DNA of 64,000 bases from Mangrovicoccus ximenensis (GCF_003056725.1 NZ_QBKZ01000016.1:159450-223449); one strand, 5' to 3'. Shown: positions 8,766 through 19,595, counted from the first letter of the stretch. The notes: generated by a model not told the origin, from the letters alone. Program-made: numbers and translations.

Positions 8766-9580
8766 GCGACGGAGACGCCGTCGAGCCGGAACAGCACCGC
8801 GCCGGGCGTCACGGCAGGCACCTCGGGCGGAACGATCTCGGCACCGACCATCGCCTCGGCAAGCCGGTGGCGGTCAGTCTCGGCGGTCCTCATCTCGGCG
8901 ACCTTGGCGCCGCGGCGCAGGATCACCACGCGGTCGGCCACGGCCATCACCTCGCCCAGCTTGTGGCTGATGAACACCACGGCCAGCCCCTTCGCCACCG
9001 CCTTGCGGATCGTGGCGAAGAGCGCGTCGACCTCCTGCGGGGTCAGCACCGCGGTCGGCTCGTCGAGGATCAGCACGCGGGCATCGCGGTAGAGCGCCTT
9101 GAGGATCTCCACGCGCTGGCGCTCGCCCACCGACAGGTCGGCCACCCGCGCGGACGGATCGACCGCCAGCCCGAAATCCTCCGACAGCTGCCGCAGCCGC
9201 GCCCGCGCCGCTCGGCGGCCGGAGCCGAGCGAGAACAGCGGCCTTGTCCCGAGCACCACGTTGTCGAGCACGGTCAGGTTCTCGGCCAGGGTGAAATGCT
9301 GGTGCACCATGCCGACGCCCGCGGCCAGCGCCGCGCCGGGCTGGCCGGGCGGCAGTTCCTGCCCGGCGACATGCACCGTCCCCTCGTCGGCCACGTAATG
9401 GCCGAAAAGGATGTTCATCAGGGTGGTCTTGCCGGCCCCGTTCTCGCCCAGAAGCGCCAGCACCTCGCCCTCGGCAAGCGAGAAGCCGATGCCGTCATTG
9501 GCGAGGACGGGACCGAACCGCTTGGTGATCCCGTCAAGCCGCAGGATCGCAGCGCGGTCCCGCCGGAGGCTCCCGGACAT
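8766..9580 (-). CDS. BMP/nucleoside-type ABC transporter ATPase, first ATPase domain only
   Basis: The first nucleotide-binding domain of a double-ATPase protein (NupO/YufO-like). Walker A is LLGENGAGKTT near residue 42, the signature is VADLSVGERQRVEILKAL and Walker B is RVLILDEPTAVLTPQE. After about 265 residues, where the second ATPase domain should begin (VLFRLDGVSVAG), the frame passes into an amino-acid-oxidase fragment. The start overlaps the stop of the substrate-binding-protein gene (TGATG at 9578-9582), so the two are coupled. The permease genes that should follow are absent. Confidence 0.8.
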
Positions 9581-10590
9581 CAGGCGGAGGGTTCGCTGTC
9601 GACGATCTCCACCGTGAATTCGCCCGAGAGGATCTGGGCGGTGCGGGTCTGCACCAGCTCCAGCGCCCCGGCGGGCACCTTGCCCTCGAAAGTGCCGAGC
9701 GGCGGCAGCGAGCAGCCGCCATGCTCCATGAAGCTGTAGACGCCGTAATCGGCGGCGGTGAATTCGCCCGCAGCCGCCGCCGCGATGGCCGCGTCCAGCG
9801 TCGGCTCGAAATGCCACAGCGCCGCGGTGATTTCGGTGTCGGGATAGTCGGGCTGGGTGTTGACCACGTTGCCGACCGACAGCACGCCACGCTCCACCGC
9901 CGCATCGGCCACGCCGAAGCGTTCCGCATAGAGCAGGTCGGCGCCGTTCTCGATCATCGCGAAGGCGGTTTCCTTGGCCTTGGGCGGATCGAACCACGAG
10001 CCGATGAAGGCGACCTGGAAGGCGATGTCGGGATTGATTTCGCGCGCCCCGGCCATGAAGGCGTTCATCAGCCGGTTGACCTCGGGGATCGGGAAGCCGC
10101 CGACCATGCCGATATTGGCCGACTTGGACATCGCGCCGGCCATGATGCCGGTCAGGTAGCTGGCATCCTGGATGTAGTTGTCGAAGACCGCGAAATTCGG
10201 CAGCGCCTCGTCCGGCTTGAAGGACGACCCCATCAGGAAGGCGGTCTCGGGATAGTCGGCGGCGACCTCGCGGGCCTCCTGCTCGACCGCGAAGGCCTCG
10301 CCGATGATCAGCTTGGCGCCGCCCTCGGCATATTCCCGCAGCACCCGGGTATAGTCGGTGTTCGAGACGTTCTCCGAGAACTGGTAGGTGATGTCGCCGC
10401 GCGCCTTGGCGGCCTCGGCGGCGATATGGATGCGGCCGACCCATTTCTGCTCCACCGGAACGGTATAGGCGGCGGCCACCGGCAGCGCGGCGCCCTGCGC
10501 ACGCAGCAGGCCCGGGGCCATCCCGGCAAGCGCAGCTGCCCCGGCGGTGCGGGACAGAAGCTGGCGGCGGTTGAGGAAAAGGTTCGCCAT
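9580..10590 (-). CDS. BMP-family ABC transporter substrate-binding protein
   Basis: A 336-residue periplasmic protein with an N-terminal export signal (NRRQLLSRTAGAAALAGMAP) followed by a PBP1-type fold of the basic membrane protein (BMP/Med) family. Typical elements are FSENVSNTDYTRVLREY, a ligand-binding stretch AMSKSANIGMVGGFPIPE and GADLLYAERFGVADAAVERG. Such proteins usually bind purine nucleosides or related compounds. The RBS GGGAGCTTCACC precedes the ATG. It is the first gene of a transporter operon that is broken two domains later. Confidence 0.88.
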   Translation of the reverse strand: MANLFLNRRQLLSRTAGAAALAGMAPGLLRAQGAALPVAAAYTVPVEQKWVGRIHIAAEAAKARGDITYQFSENVSNTDYTRVLREYAEGGAKLIIGEAFAVEQEAREVAADYPETAFLMGSSFKPDEALPNFAVFDNYIQDASYLTGIMAGAMSKSANIGMVGGFPIPEVNRLMNAFMAGAREINPDIAFQVAFIGSWFDPPKAKETAFAMIENGADLLYAERFGVADAAVERGVLSVGNVVNTQPDYPDTEITAALWHFEPTLDAAIAAAAAGEFTAADYGVYSFMEHGGCSLPPLGTFEGKVPAGALELVQTRTAQILSGEFTVEIVDSEPSA

Positions 10591-10910
10591 GGTGAAGCTC
10601 CCTGACATTCGGTTTTGGTTAACCCTAGCCGGAAAGTCCTGTTTGGAAAGCAGAAGCTGTGCCGCAGCGCCCGTTTCCGGGCAGCCGCCCAATTCATGTG
10701 CACTCAAACAGCGCCGCCATGCGGCGCACCGGCCGGGGTGCCGCAACCGACCCCGAGCGCGCCGCCATGACGGTCGCGGATTTCCCAGCCTGCCGCCGCA
10801 GTGTTCCGCCCGTGGACAGGAGCACCGCGCTTGGCGGAGTTGGCCCGTGGCCACTCGCTTCCGCGCCGGGGATGGATCGGACCCGCCGCAGCTGGACCTC
10901 CCGCCCGTCG
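10591..10910. other. Region without a recognised gene
   Basis: This stretch holds the leader of the BMP-type gene and sequence that replaces the expected C-terminal end of the LpxR-like gene. Overlapping frames on both strands are rich in arginine and proline and show no domain. Confidence 0.4.
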
Positions 10911-11534
10911 CGTTGTCACGTCGCGGACCGGCAGGGCGCCGCGCGACGCCGGACCGAGCACCAGATCGCCGCCGAGCCGGACCAGCGTTTCCACCCCGGC
11001 ACGGACTTCGCCGAAGACCAGCGCCGAGCTGGACCCGCCCAGCGGCATGATGCGCGTGCCCGCGAGGGTCAGCGTCGGATGCACCCCGTCGCCGATCTGG
11101 TCGCTGACAAGCGCGTTGCCCGGCCGGTCGCCGGAGGGATGGACCTGCTTCAGCGCCTCGTCATAGCCCGTCGAGGGTCCCACGCCGACCAGATCGACGC
11201 CGAATTGCAGGCTGTTGCGCTCGCCCAGCATGTAGCCATGCAGCCCGAGGCTGATCACCCCCGCCAGCGGCCGGTCGTCCGGCGCGGGATCCGGCAGGCT
11301 CGCCGGGGTCAGAACCTCGGTCGAGAAGCGCAGCTCCACCAGATCCGGCCCGGACTGCCCCGGTTGCGGCTCGGCCAGCAGGCCCACCTGGTAGCTGTGG
11401 GTATGCCAGCGGTCATGCCGGTCGCCGAAGAAGTCGTTGGTCAGCAGCCGCGCCATGCCGACCGTTTCCCAGGCCGCCGCAGGCCCGGCCGCCAGCAGCA
11501 GCCCGAAGATGAAGAACCGCCGGAGGATGCCCAT
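10704..11534 (-). CDS. LpxR-like (DUF2219) outer-membrane lipid A deacylase family protein, altered C-terminus
   Basis: It starts with a signal peptide ([17 protein letters not shown]), then [20 protein letters not shown], the conserved catalytic-site block of LpxR-type lipid A 3'-O-deacylases, and beta-barrel-like sequence to [17 protein letters not shown] near residue 208. The remaining residues to the stop at 10704 are arginine- and glycine-rich and do not resemble the family. The real gene is probably cut near 10911. LpxR proteins normally span about 300 residues in a 12-stranded barrel, so the last strands are lost. Enzymatic activity is inferred from family only. Confidence 0.7.
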   Translation of the reverse strand: MGILRRFFIFGLLLAAGPAAAWETVGMARLLTNDFFGDRHDRWHTHSYQVGLLAEPQPGQSGPDLVELRFSTEVLTPASLPDPAPDDRPLAGVISLGLHGYMLGERNSLQFGVDLVGVGPSTGYDEALKQVHPSGDRPGNALVSDQIGDGVHPTLTLAGTRIMPLGGSSSALVFGEVRAGVETLVRLGGDLVLGPASRGALPVRDVTTRRAGGPAAAGPIHPRRGSEWPRANSAKRGAPVHGRNTAAAGWEIRDRHGGALGVGCGTPAGAPHGGAV

Positions 11535-11621
11535 TGTCTTGCCCCGCTATCCGCGCCGCCATCCTGCGGCTCCGGGCATCCTGCGGCCGCGACTCTTTCA
11601 GCGCGGTTAACCATGTCCCGG

Positions 11622-12002
11622 TCAGGGCAGCCGGTGCCAGCTCTGGGCCGTGCAGAACGGCCCGACGCAGCCCGAGACGTCCAGCACGTCGCCATGCAGC
11701 ACCATCTTCGAGCGGAAGGTCTTGTCGCGCTGCGGGTCCCAGATCCGGCCCTCGCCATAGCGCCCGCCCCCCTCGGGGCGCATGTCCCAGACGATCGGCT
11801 GCCCCACGGCCCCGGATTCGCGGCGGCTGCCATCGGCATTGAACGCCGCCTGCAGCACCCCGCAGAGCGCCGCCCCGCAGGCGTCGATGCGGACATGGCC
11901 GAAGGCGCCGTCCCGTCCCGGTTCGGTCCGCCACAGCCCCTCCGCCGGATCGGCAAGGACCGGCCCCGCAGCCAGCAGGGCCGCGCAGATCAGGTATCTC
12001 AT
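11622..12002 (-). CDS. DUF2147 domain-containing secreted protein
   Basis: A 126-residue protein with a cleavable signal peptide ([19 protein letters not shown]) and a complete DUF2147 domain: [19 protein letters not shown] near the start, an ACGAALCG cysteine pair, and [15 protein letters not shown] at the end. The function of the family is unknown; it is exported in many proteobacteria. It stands alone on the reverse strand between the LpxR-like gene and divergent hisA. Confidence 0.85.
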   Translation of the reverse strand: MRYLICAALLAAGPVLADPAEGLWRTEPGRDGAFGHVRIDACGAALCGVLQAAFNADGSRRESGAVGQPIVWDMRPEGGGRYGEGRIWDPQRDKTFRSKMVLHGDVLDVSGCVGPFCTAQSWHRLP

Positions 12003-12125
12003 CGATGTCTCCTCCCGCCCCCAGCACGCCTGCCCGCCCTCCGCCGGTCAAGCGGAACTTCGCGTCGCTTGGCTTCGCGGCCCGGACATGGCATGGGAAC
12101 GCGGCAATCACGAAAGGGACCGACC

Positions 12126-12848
12126 ATGATCCTCTACCCCGCCATCGACCTGAAGGACGGCAACTGCGTGCGTCTCTTCAAGGGCGACATGGACCAGGCC
12201 ACCGTGTTCAGCGACGACCCCGCCGCACAGGCCAGGGCCTTCGTCGAGGCGGGCTGCGAATGGCTGCACCTGGTGGACCTGAACGGCGCCTTCGCGGGCG
12301 AGCCGGTCAATGCCGCGCCGGTCGAGGCGATCCTCGGGGCCTGCAAGGTCCCCGCCCAGCTCGGCGGCGGCATCCGCGACATGAAGACGATCGAGACCTG
12401 GCTGGACAAGGGCCTGGCGCGGGTCATCCTCGGCACCGTCGCGGTCGAGAACCCGGCGCTGGTGCGCGAGGCCGCCAAGGCGTTCCCGGGCCAGGTGGCG
12501 GTCGGGCTCGACGCCCGCAACGGCAAGGTCGCGACCCGCGGCTGGGCCGAGGAAACCGAGCTCCAGGTCACTGATCTGGCAAAGGATTTCGAGGACGCGG
12601 GGATCGCCGCGATCATCTATACCGACATCAACCGCGATGGCGCGATGCAGGGCCCGAACATCGAAGCGACCGCCGCGCTGGCCCGCGCCGTGTCGATCCC
12701 GGTGATCGCGTCCGGCGGCGTCTCCTCGCTGGACGACCTGATCGCGCTGCGCGATTGCGGCGTGACGCTCGACGGCGCGATCTCCGGCCGGGCGCTCTAT
12801 GACGGCGCGCTGGATCTCGCCCAGGCGCTGGCCGCGCTGAAGGGCTGA
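12126..12848 (+). CDS. hisA: 1-(5-phosphoribosyl)-5-[(5-phosphoribosylamino)methylideneamino]imidazole-4-carboxamide isomerase
   Basis: Complete 240-residue HisA, the Amadori isomerase of histidine biosynthesis. The TIM barrel carries the catalytic aspartate in [16 protein letters not shown] and the second one in [16 protein letters not shown], with the phosphate-binding loops [13 protein letters not shown] and [13 protein letters not shown]. An AAAGGGA site precedes the ATG. In relatives hisA sits with hisH, hisF and hisE; none is present here and a Hint-domain fragment follows after 70 bp, so the operon context is broken. Confidence 0.96.
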   Translation: MILYPAIDLKDGNCVRLFKGDMDQATVFSDDPAAQARAFVEAGCEWLHLVDLNGAFAGEPVNAAPVEAILGACKVPAQLGGGIRDMKTIETWLDKGLARVILGTVAVENPALVREAAKAFPGQVAVGLDARNGKVATRGWAEETELQVTDLAKDFEDAGIAAIIYTDINRDGAMQGPNIEATAALARAVSIPVIASGGVSSLDDLIALRDCGVTLDGAISGRALYDGALDLAQALAALKG

Positions 12849-12918
12849 AAGCCGTCCCCGGCTTAACCCGGCAGAAACCATGGCGCCTCCAGAACATGCG
12901 CGTTCGAGGAGGTGCCGG

Positions 12919-13095
12919 ATGGCGATTGACGTGAGCATGGCCGCGGCGCGGCGCGGACGGAGCGGAACCGGGACAGGTCCGGGCGGGCGGCTGGCGCGGG
13001 ACACCCGCATCCAGACCCCGGCGGGCATGCGCCGGATGCGCGACCTCGGCGTCGGCGAAATGGTCGACACCCAGGACCGCGGCCCGCAGGAAATC
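12919..13095 (+). pseudogene. Fragment of a Hint-domain (hedgehog/intein-type) protein
   Basis: An ATG at 12919 behind GAGGAGG opens 59 residues ending in LARDTRIQTPAGMRRMRDLG and VGEMVDTQDRGPQEI. This is the start of the Hint domain found in many Rhodobacterales extracellular proteins, in which a conserved small residue precedes the T-P-x-G block. Near 13095 the frame is replaced by unrelated sequence; the following 50 nt read, in another frame, as a C-terminus (KSFVADLFDAVPELENSL) of an unidentified protein ending at about 13147. Confidence 0.55.
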
Positions 13096-13189
13096 CTTCG
13101 TCGCGGACCTCTTCGACGCCGTCCCGGAGCTGGAAAACAGCCTGTGACCCGGAAGGGCGGGCAGCAGCGCCCGCCCGAACCCTGCCCGC

Positions 13190-13999
13190 TCAGTCCGCCG
13201 AAACTGCCGCATGGATCATCTCCGGCACGGCCGCCGCCCGTCTTTCCTTCATGTCTACCGCCAGAAGGCAGGTTTCTGAAACCGCGACCGGCCGTCCGGA
13301 AGCGGTCCGCAGAAGATGGGCGCTGATCCAGGACTTTCCGCCGACCTGCACGATCCGCGATTCCATCCGGAGGAGCTCTCCGGCGCCGCAGGGCGACAGC
13401 GGCCGGTGGCGGAGTTCGACCAGCATGCGGCCGATGCCGGTCTTGCGGACGGTGTCGCGCCGGAATCCCACATCTTCCATGTGCTGGTGGGACCCGGTTG
13501 CCAACCTGGCGATCTGTGCCTCGAAGCAAAGCGTTCCGTCTTCGCCGAGCTCGTCGCGGCGGACTGGGCCGAGTTCCGCCAGGCTGTCTCCGCTCTGCGC
13601 GGCCTGCCACGGCGCAACCTCGGGCACGGCAAGCCCGCGCGGCAGGACCAGCCCTTCCAGCTCCCGCGGCAGGTCGGGCAGGTCCGGCATGTGCGGTCCC
13701 GCCTGTTCGAGGGCCGTGGCCGCCACCCTTCCTTCCGAGATCATGACATGGGCAATCGCCCCGCCATCGGCCAGGCAGGACCGGATCGACAGCGCATCGC
13801 CCTGGGTCAGCTCCCGGTGGAAGCGCAGATGGCGCCGCCGCGGGGGCGGCATGCCCGGCAGGGCCCTGCCCTTCCGCGCCTCCAGGACCGACCGCGCGGC
13901 ATCGAAGCTGCGGCAGTAGAACCGCGTGTTCCAATGGCCGTTGAAATCGCATTCCCAGCTTTCGACCCGGGCATGCAGGGTCGGGCGTCCCGCTGTCAT
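13190..13999 (-). CDS. Tandem hot-dog thioesterase-like protein
   Basis: 269 residues with two hot-dog halves. The first has ESWECDFNGHWNTRFYCRSF, resembling the 4HBT motif with a conserved D-x-x-G-H. The second has HQHMEDVGFRRDTVRKTGIG followed by MLVELRHRPLSPCGAGE. Such proteins hydrolyse or dehydrate acyl-CoA thioesters in the cytoplasm. The gene lies 43 bp downstream of a truncated aldehyde dehydrogenase on the same strand, suggesting a small catabolic operon. The substrate cannot be read from the sequence. Confidence 0.72.
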   Translation of the reverse strand: MTAGRPTLHARVESWECDFNGHWNTRFYCRSFDAARSVLEARKGRALPGMPPPRRRHLRFHRELTQGDALSIRSCLADGGAIAHVMISEGRVAATALEQAGPHMPDLPDLPRELEGLVLPRGLAVPEVAPWQAAQSGDSLAELGPVRRDELGEDGTLCFEAQIARLATGSHQHMEDVGFRRDTVRKTGIGRMLVELRHRPLSPCGAGELLRMESRIVQVGGKSWISAHLLRTASGRPVAVSETCLLAVDMKERRAAAVPEMIHAAVSAD

Positions 14000-14042
14000 C
14001 GCCTCTGCTCCCGCCTGTCCGCGCGGCAGTGCTGCCGCAGCC

Positions 14043-15300
14043 TCATTCCGCAGCCAGCGCCGCGGCGCTTTCCGGCGGCAGGCCGACACTCTTCAGCTCG
14101 AAGAAGGGGTCGAACCCTTCGGCTCCCGCTTCGCGGCCGAGGCCCGAAGCCTTCACCCCGCCGATCGGCGCCCGGAAGCCCACGCCGCTGCCGTTGATCT
14201 CCACCACCCCGGTCTTGATCCGCGCGGCGATCTCCAGCCCGCGTCCGGGATCGGCTGTGAAAACCGAACCGTTGAGACCGTAGGGCGAATTGTTGGCGAT
14301 CGCGACCGCCTCCTCCTCATTCGCATAGCCGATGACCGACAGGACCGGACCGAAGATCTCCTCCTGCGCGATGGTCGCGTCCGGAGCGACCCCGTCGAAC
14401 AGGGTCGGGCGCACGAACCAACCGCGCTCCAGCCCCTCGGGCCGTCCGCGGCCGCCGCAAACCGCGCGGGCGCCCTCGTCCAGGCCCTTGCCGATATAGC
14501 CCGCGACCCGCTCCATCTGAGCGCGCGTCGCCATCGGCCCGATCTCGGTCGCCGGATCGTTCGGATCGCCCACTGGCATGGTGCCGATCATCGCCGCCAA
14601 CGCGTCGACCGTCTCGTCCCTGCGGCGGGCGGAGACGAGAATCCGCGTCTTCAGGCTGCAGACCTGGCCGGAATTGCGCAGCGATCCGACGCGCAGCGAG
14701 GCCACGACAGAGGGGAGATCGGCATCGTCGAGGATCAGCGCGGCCGACTTGCCGCCGAGCTCCAGCGTGATCGGCCGGAGCCTCTCGCCGCAGCGCGCCG
14801 CCAGGTGCCGCCCGGCGCCGGTCGAGCCGGTGAAGGACACCTTGTCGATGCCCGGATGCAGCGCCAGATACTCGCTGGTCTCGCGCCCGGCAGGCAGGAT
14901 GCTGACGACTCCCTCGGGCAAGCCCGCCTCGGCGATCATCTCCCCCAGCAGATTGCCCGAAAGCGCGGTCTCCGGCGAGGTCTTGATGATCATAGTGCAG
15001 CCGGCGAGCAGCGCCGGGCCCATCTTCATGGTCAGCGACATCAGCGGCGCGTTCCACGGCACGATCGCCGCCACCACCCCCTTGGGCTGGCGCAGCACCA
15101 GAGCCTGCGCCTCGGCGGAGCTGCGCAGCTCGCGCAGCGGCAGGTCCCGGGCGATCTCCATGAAGGCGTCGAGCATGCGGATCGGCAGCAGCGCCTGCTG
15201 CGTGCGGGACGCGGTGATCGGGCTGCCCATCTCCGCGGTGATGACCTGGGCGGCCTCCTCCAGCCGCCGTTCCATCACCGCGCGGAGCCGCGCCACCGAC
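14043..15300 (-). CDS. Aldehyde dehydrogenase family protein, N-terminus missing
   Basis: About 415 residues of an NAD(P)-dependent aldehyde dehydrogenase. Present are the N169-type motif IVPWNAPLMSL, the nucleotide-binding FTGSTGAGRHL, the general-base glutamate LELGGKS, the catalytic cysteine NSGQVC, the EEIFGPVL motif and the end GFRAPIGGVKASGLGREAG. The first 60-75 residues are absent: upstream near 15300 the sequence becomes the end of an unrelated gene on the other strand. Activity is therefore doubtful although the catalytic residues remain. Confidence 0.82.
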
Positions 15301-15396
15301 CGGCTGGACGGCGGGCGGGTCGTCGCCATCGGCGAGGGCCAGCTGCGCTACCAGAAGAAGGGGCGCAACGAAGTCCTGGCGATGCCGAGCGGCTGA
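15293..15396 (+). pseudogene. C-terminal fragment of an unrecognised gene
   Basis: About 34 codons ending in DGGRVVAIGEGQLRYQKKGR, then NEVLAMPSG and a TGA at 15394. The ordered beta-strand-like sequence and codon usage suggest a real protein end, but I do not recognise the family. It begins at the breakpoint of the aldehyde dehydrogenase. Confidence 0.35.
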
Positions 15397-15531
15397 TCCG
15401 CCCCGCCGCCGCGCCCGCGGCTTCCGCCCGGGCGCCCGACATGCCATCATGCCGCGGCAGCATGTTTCGGACCCCGTCCGGGGCCGCCGCAGCCTATACT
15501 CGCAGAAGACAGCCGGAGCCCGCAGGACATC

Positions 15532-17460
15532 ATGGAGAGCTTTCTCTTTCAGGCCACCCTCTACCTGACAGCCGCCGTGGTCGCGGTGCCCCTCGCCGCG
15601 CGCCTGGGACTGGGGTCGGTGCTGGGCTACCTGGCCGCCGGGCTCTGCATCGGGCCGCTCCTGGGGCTGGTCGGCAACGAGGTCGGCGAGCTGCAGCATT
15701 TCGCCGAATTCGGCGTTGTGATGATGCTGTTCCTGATCGGGCTCGAGCTGGAGCCGCGGGCGCTGTGGGACATGCGCCACCGGCTCCTCGGGCTCGGCGG
15801 GCTGCAGGTGGCGGGCTCGGCGGCGTTGATCATGGGGGCGTCGATGGCGCTGGGGCTCGACTGGCGCCCGGCGCTGGCGATAGGCTTGGCGTTTTCGCTC
15901 TCCTCCACCGCGATCGTGCTGCAGACCCTGTCCGAAAAAGGGCTGATGCAGACCGCCGGGGGCCGCTCGAGCTTCTCGGTGCTGCTGACCCAGGACATCG
16001 CGGTGATCCCGATGCTGGCCTTCCTGCCGCTCTTGGCCCTGCCAGTGCTCGGCGCCGCCGACGGCAGCTTCACCATGGTCGGCGCAGGCAGCGGCACCGG
16101 CGCGCTGGAGGAACTGGCGACGAACGACCATGCCGAGGCGCTGGTGGAGATGATCGACCGGCTGCCCGCCTGGGGGGTCACGCTCCTGACGCTGGGCATC
16201 GTCGGCGGCATCGTGCTGGCCGGGCTCTATCTGGTCGCGCCGATCTTTGAATACATCCACAACGCCCGGCTGCGCGAACTGAACACCGCGCTGGCGCTGC
16301 TGATCGTGATGGGCATCGCCTTCCTGATGAGCATGGTCGGGCTGTCGCCCGCGCTCGGCACCTTCCTCGCGGGCGTGGTGCTGGCGAGCTCGGAGTTCCG
16401 CCATGAGCTCGAAAGCGACATCGCGCCCTTCAAGGGGCTGCTGCTCGGCCTCTTCTTCATCACCGTCGGCGCGGGCATCGACATCAACCTGCTGATGGCC
16501 GAGCCGGTGCGGATCGTGGCGCTGACCTTCGCGGTGATGGCGATCAAGGGGCTGGTGCTCTTCGCGCTGGCGATGCTCTTCAAGCTGCGCCGCCGCGACC
16601 GCTGGCTGTTCACGCTGGGACTGGCGCAGGCCGGGGAGTTCGGCTTCGTGCTGATCGCCTTCGCGCTGCAGCAGGACGTGGTGCCCGGCGATCTCGGCCC
16701 GACGCTCTACCTGATCATCGCGCTGTCGATGCTGCTGACGCCGCTGTTCTTCATCCTCTACGAATATGTCTCGAGCCGGGTCGGCGAGGACAAGAGCGAG
16801 GCGCCGAAAGCCGACGAGATCACCGAGCAGGGCCCGATCATCATCGCGGGCATCGGCCGCTTCGGCCAGGTGGTGAACCGGATGATCCAGATGTCGGGCT
16901 TCCGCGCCGTCGTTCTGGACCATGACCTGGCGACGATCCGGCTGATGCGCCGCTTCGGCTTCAAGAGCTTCCTCGGCGACCCGACCCGGCCCGAACTTCT
17001 GCATGCCGCCGGGCTCGGCAAGGCCAAGGTGCTGGTCGTGGCGATGGACGACAAGGATGCCTCGACCCGGATCGTCGCCTATGCCCGCAAGGAGCGGCCC
17101 GACCTGCATATCGTCGCCCGCGCCTATGACCGGGTGCATGTCTACGAACTCTACCAGGCCGGGGCCGACGACATCGTGCGCGAGATGTTCGACTCCTCGC
17201 TGCGCGCCGCGCGCTACGTGCTGGAGAACATGGGGCTCAGCGAATACGAGGCGTCCGAGGCCGAGCGCGCCTTCTACAAGCATGACCGCCGCGCCATGCT
17301 GGAGCTTGCCGAGGTCTGGAAGCCGGGCGTGCCGGTGGCGCAGAACGAAAGCTACGTGCAGCGCGCCAAGGAGCTGAACAAGGAGATGGAGACCGCCATG
17401 GTCACCACGCTCGGCGAGGAGATCGAGACCGCCGAGATGCGCCGCGCCGACGGCGGCTGA
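15532..17460 (+). CDS. KefB/KefC-type monovalent cation:proton antiporter
   Basis: A complete 642-residue CPA2-family transporter. About twelve hydrophobic segments occupy residues 1-410, including [32 protein letters not shown] and [15 protein letters not shown] cytoplasmic TrkA-N (RCK) domain follows, with the nucleotide motif [15 protein letters not shown] near residue 440. KefB/C proteins extrude K+ in response to electrophiles, gated by glutathione adducts through this domain. No KefF/KefG ancillary oxidoreductase is adjacent. The ATG follows an AGGACATC site. Confidence 0.93.
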   Translation: MESFLFQATLYLTAAVVAVPLAARLGLGSVLGYLAAGLCIGPLLGLVGNEVGELQHFAEFGVVMMLFLIGLELEPRALWDMRHRLLGLGGLQVAGSAALIMGASMALGLDWRPALAIGLAFSLSSTAIVLQTLSEKGLMQTAGGRSSFSVLLTQDIAVIPMLAFLPLLALPVLGAADGSFTMVGAGSGTGALEELATNDHAEALVEMIDRLPAWGVTLLTLGIVGGIVLAGLYLVAPIFEYIHNARLRELNTALALLIVMGIAFLMSMVGLSPALGTFLAGVVLASSEFRHELESDIAPFKGLLLGLFFITVGAGIDINLLMAEPVRIVALTFAVMAIKGLVLFALAMLFKLRRRDRWLFTLGLAQAGEFGFVLIAFALQQDVVPGDLGPTLYLIIALSMLLTPLFFILYEYVSSRVGEDKSEAPKADEITEQGPIIIAGIGRFGQVVNRMIQMSGFRAVVLDHDLATIRLMRRFGFKSFLGDPTRPELLHAAGLGKAKVLVVAMDDKDASTRIVAYARKERPDLHIVARAYDRVHVYELYQAGADDIVREMFDSSLRAARYVLENMGLSEYEASEAERAFYKHDRRAMLELAEVWKPGVPVAQNESYVQRAKELNKEMETAMVTTLGEEIETAEMRRADGG

Positions 17461-17472
17461 GCGGCCGGCGTC

Positions 17473-17506
17473 CCCTCACCCCGGCCCTCTCCCCGGCGGG
17501 GAGAGG
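17473..17506. repeat. Short hairpin repeat at the kefB-murG joint
   Basis: The sequence CCCTCACCCCGGCCCTCTCC leads into a perfect 8-bp stem (17487-17494 with 17498-17505, 3-nt loop). It resembles the dispersed CCCTCACCCC...GGGGAGAGG palindromes common in GC-rich proteobacteria. It sits exactly between the kefB stop and the first murG-derived codon, so it may have taken part in the deletion that removed the murG 5' half. No T-run follows, so it is a weak terminator candidate at best. Confidence 0.55.
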
Positions 17507-17509
17507 ACG

Positions 17510-18154
17510 AAGCTGCCCGAGGGCGCCACCGGCAAGCCCGTCGGCAACCCGGTGCGCCAGGTCGTCCATGACCGCGCGGGCGCGCCCTATATCCCGCCCG
17601 GCGACTACCCGATGAGCCTGACCGTGTTCGGCGGCAGCCAGGGCGCGCGCATCCTCTCGGACGTGGTTCCCGAGGCGATCTGCGGCCTGCCCGAAGAGCT
17701 GCGCGCGCGGCTGCGGGTCTCGCAGCAGGCGCGGCCCGAGGATCTCGACCGGGTGCGCTTCGCCTATGAAAGCGCGGGCGTGCAGGCCGATGTGCGCGAT
17801 TTCTTCAACGACATCCCGGCGCGGCTGGCCGAATGCCAGCTGGCGATCGCCCGGGCGGGCGCCTCCTCGATCGCCGACATCACGGTGATCGGGCGGCCGG
17901 CCATCCTGATCCCCTTTGCCGCCGCCGCCGCCGATCACCAGACCGCCAATGCCCGCGCGCTGGTCGAGGACGGCGGGGCGATCATGATCCCGGAAACAAA
18001 GTTCGATGCCGCTGCGTTAAGGGCGCAGGTCGTCACCATCCTGCAACAGCCGGACGTGGCCGTGAAGATGGCCGCTTCCGCTCTGGCCGCCGGTCGGCCA
18101 GATGCAGCCACCCGCCTTGCGGCCCTGGTCGAATCCGTCGCCAAGAACAAGTAA
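17510..18154 (+). CDS. murG: MurG (UDP-GlcNAc:undecaprenyl-pyrophosphoryl-MurNAc-pentapeptide transferase), C-terminal domain only
   Basis: About 215 residues of the lipid II-forming glycosyltransferase. Present are [27 protein letters not shown] and the UDP-GlcNAc site ([20 protein letters not shown] followed by DHQTANA). The N-terminal domain (about 160 residues, including the membrane-associated acceptor site) is missing, replaced by the kefB end and a hairpin repeat. MurG is essential, so a full copy must exist elsewhere or the joint is an artefact. murC follows after 19 bp, the normal gene order. Confidence 0.88.
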   Translation, partial: KLPEGATGKPVGNPVRQVVHDRAGAPYIPPGDYPMSLTVFGGSQGARILSDVVPEAICGLPEELRARLRVSQQARPEDLDRVRFAYESAGVQADVRDFFNDIPARLAECQLAIARAGASSIADITVIGRPAILIPFAAAAADHQTANARALVEDGGAIMIPETKFDAAALRAQVVTILQQPDVAVKMAASALAAGRPDAATRLAALVESVAKNK

Positions 18155-18173
18155 CGAAGAAGAGGAAGAGCAG

Positions 18174-19595
18174 ATGAAACACTGGGAGGCCGCCATGCAC
18201 GCCGCCACGAAACTCCCCCTCGGCCTCGGTGCCATCCATTTCGTCGGGATCGGCGGAATCGGCATGTCCGGCATTGCCGAGGTTCTGCTCAATCACGGCT
18301 ACACGATCCAGGGCTCGGACGCGAAGACCTCGAAGATCACCGACCGGCTCGTCTCGCTCGGCGCCAAGGTCTTCGAAGGCCAGCGCGCGGAAAATCTCGA
18401 GGGCGCCGAAGTGGTGGTGATCTCCTCCGCGATCAAGCCGGGCAATCCTGAGCTCGACGAGGCGCGCCGCCGCGGCATGCCGGTCGTGCGCCGCGCCGAG
18501 ATGCTGGCCGAGCTGATGCGGCTGAAATCGAACGTCGCCGTCGCGGGCACCCACGGCAAGACCACGACCACCACCATGGTGGCGACGCTGCTCGATGCCG
18601 GCGGGATCGACCCGACGGTGATCAATGGCGGCATCATCCATGCCTATGGCTCGAACGCGCGCATGGGGCAGGGCGAATGGATGGTGGTCGAGGCCGACGA
18701 GTCCGACGGCACCTTCAACCGCCTGCCCGCGACCATCGCCATCGTGACGAATATCGATCCCGAGCACATGGAGCACTGGGGCACGGTCGAGAACCTGCGC
18801 AAGGGCTTCGACGATTTCGTCCACGGCATCCCGTTCTACGGCCTCGCGGTCTGCTGCACCGACCACCCGGAGGTGCAGGCGCTGGTCGGCCGCACCACCG
18901 ACCGCCGCATCCTGACCTTCGGCTTCAACGCCCAGGCCGATGTCCGCGCCACCGGGCTGCGTTACGAGCGCGGCGTCGCGCATTTCGACGTGTCGCTGCC
19001 CGACGGCGAGGTGATCGAGGGCTGCACCCTGCCGATGCCGGGTGACCACAACGTGTCGAACGCGCTCTCGGCCATTGCGGTGGCGCGCTATCTCGGCATG
19101 CCGCTCGAGGACATCCGCGCCGCGTTGGCCAATTTCGGCGGCGTCAACCGCCGCTTCACCCGCGTGGGCGAGGCGAACGGCGTGACGATCATCGACGATT
19201 ACGGCCACCACCCGGTGGAAATCGCCGCGGTGCTCAAGGCCGCCCGCCAGTCCGTGGAGCCGGGCGCCCGCGTCATCGCCGTCCACCAGCCGCACCGCTA
19301 TTCGCGCCTCTCCTCGCTCTTCGACGATTTCTGCACCTGCTTCAACGAGGCCGATGTGGTGGGCATCGCCGAGGTCTATGGCGCGGGCGAGGCGCCTATC
19401 GAGGGCGCGACCCGCGAGGGCCTGGTCGCAGGGCTGATCCAGCACGGCCACCGCCACGCCCGCGCGGTGATGGACGAGGACGACCTGGAGCGCCTTGTCC
19501 GCGAACAGGCCCGCCCCGGCGACATGGTCGTCTGCCTTGGGGCAGGCACGATCTCGGCCTGGGCAAACCGTCTGGCCGAGCGGCTGAATGGATAA
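18174..19595 (+). CDS. murC: UDP-N-acetylmuramate-L-alanine ligase
   Basis: Complete 473-residue MurC, which adds L-alanine to UDP-MurNAc in peptidoglycan synthesis. The N-terminal UDP-binding domain has [20 protein letters not shown], the ATP P-loop is [15 protein letters not shown] and the central motif is [11 protein letters not shown]. The C-terminal domain includes [14 protein letters not shown] and VHQPHRYSR. An AGAGGAAGAG site precedes the ATG. It follows the murG fragment; murB, usually next, is absent and a strong terminator comes 45 bp after the stop. Confidence 0.96.
   Translation: MKHWEAAMHAATKLPLGLGAIHFVGIGGIGMSGIAEVLLNHGYTIQGSDAKTSKITDRLVSLGAKVFEGQRAENLEGAEVVVISSAIKPGNPELDEARRRGMPVVRRAEMLAELMRLKSNVAVAGTHGKTTTTTMVATLLDAGGIDPTVINGGIIHAYGSNARMGQGEWMVVEADESDGTFNRLPATIAIVTNIDPEHMEHWGTVENLRKGFDDFVHGIPFYGLAVCCTDHPEVQALVGRTTDRRILTFGFNAQADVRATGLRYERGVAHFDVSLPDGEVIEGCTLPMPGDHNVSNALSAIAVARYLGMPLEDIRAALANFGGVNRRFTRVGEANGVTIIDDYGHHPVEIAAVLKAARQSVEPGARVIAVHQPHRYSRLSSLFDDFCTCFNEADVVGIAEVYGAGEAPIEGATREGLVAGLIQHGHRHARAVMDEDDLERLVREQARPGDMVVCLGAGTISAWANRLAERLNG

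Noticed and set aside
14317..17283. A 988-codon reverse frame
   Set aside because: It is antisense to the KefB antiporter and a shadow frame of the aldehyde dehydrogenase; no domain is readable.
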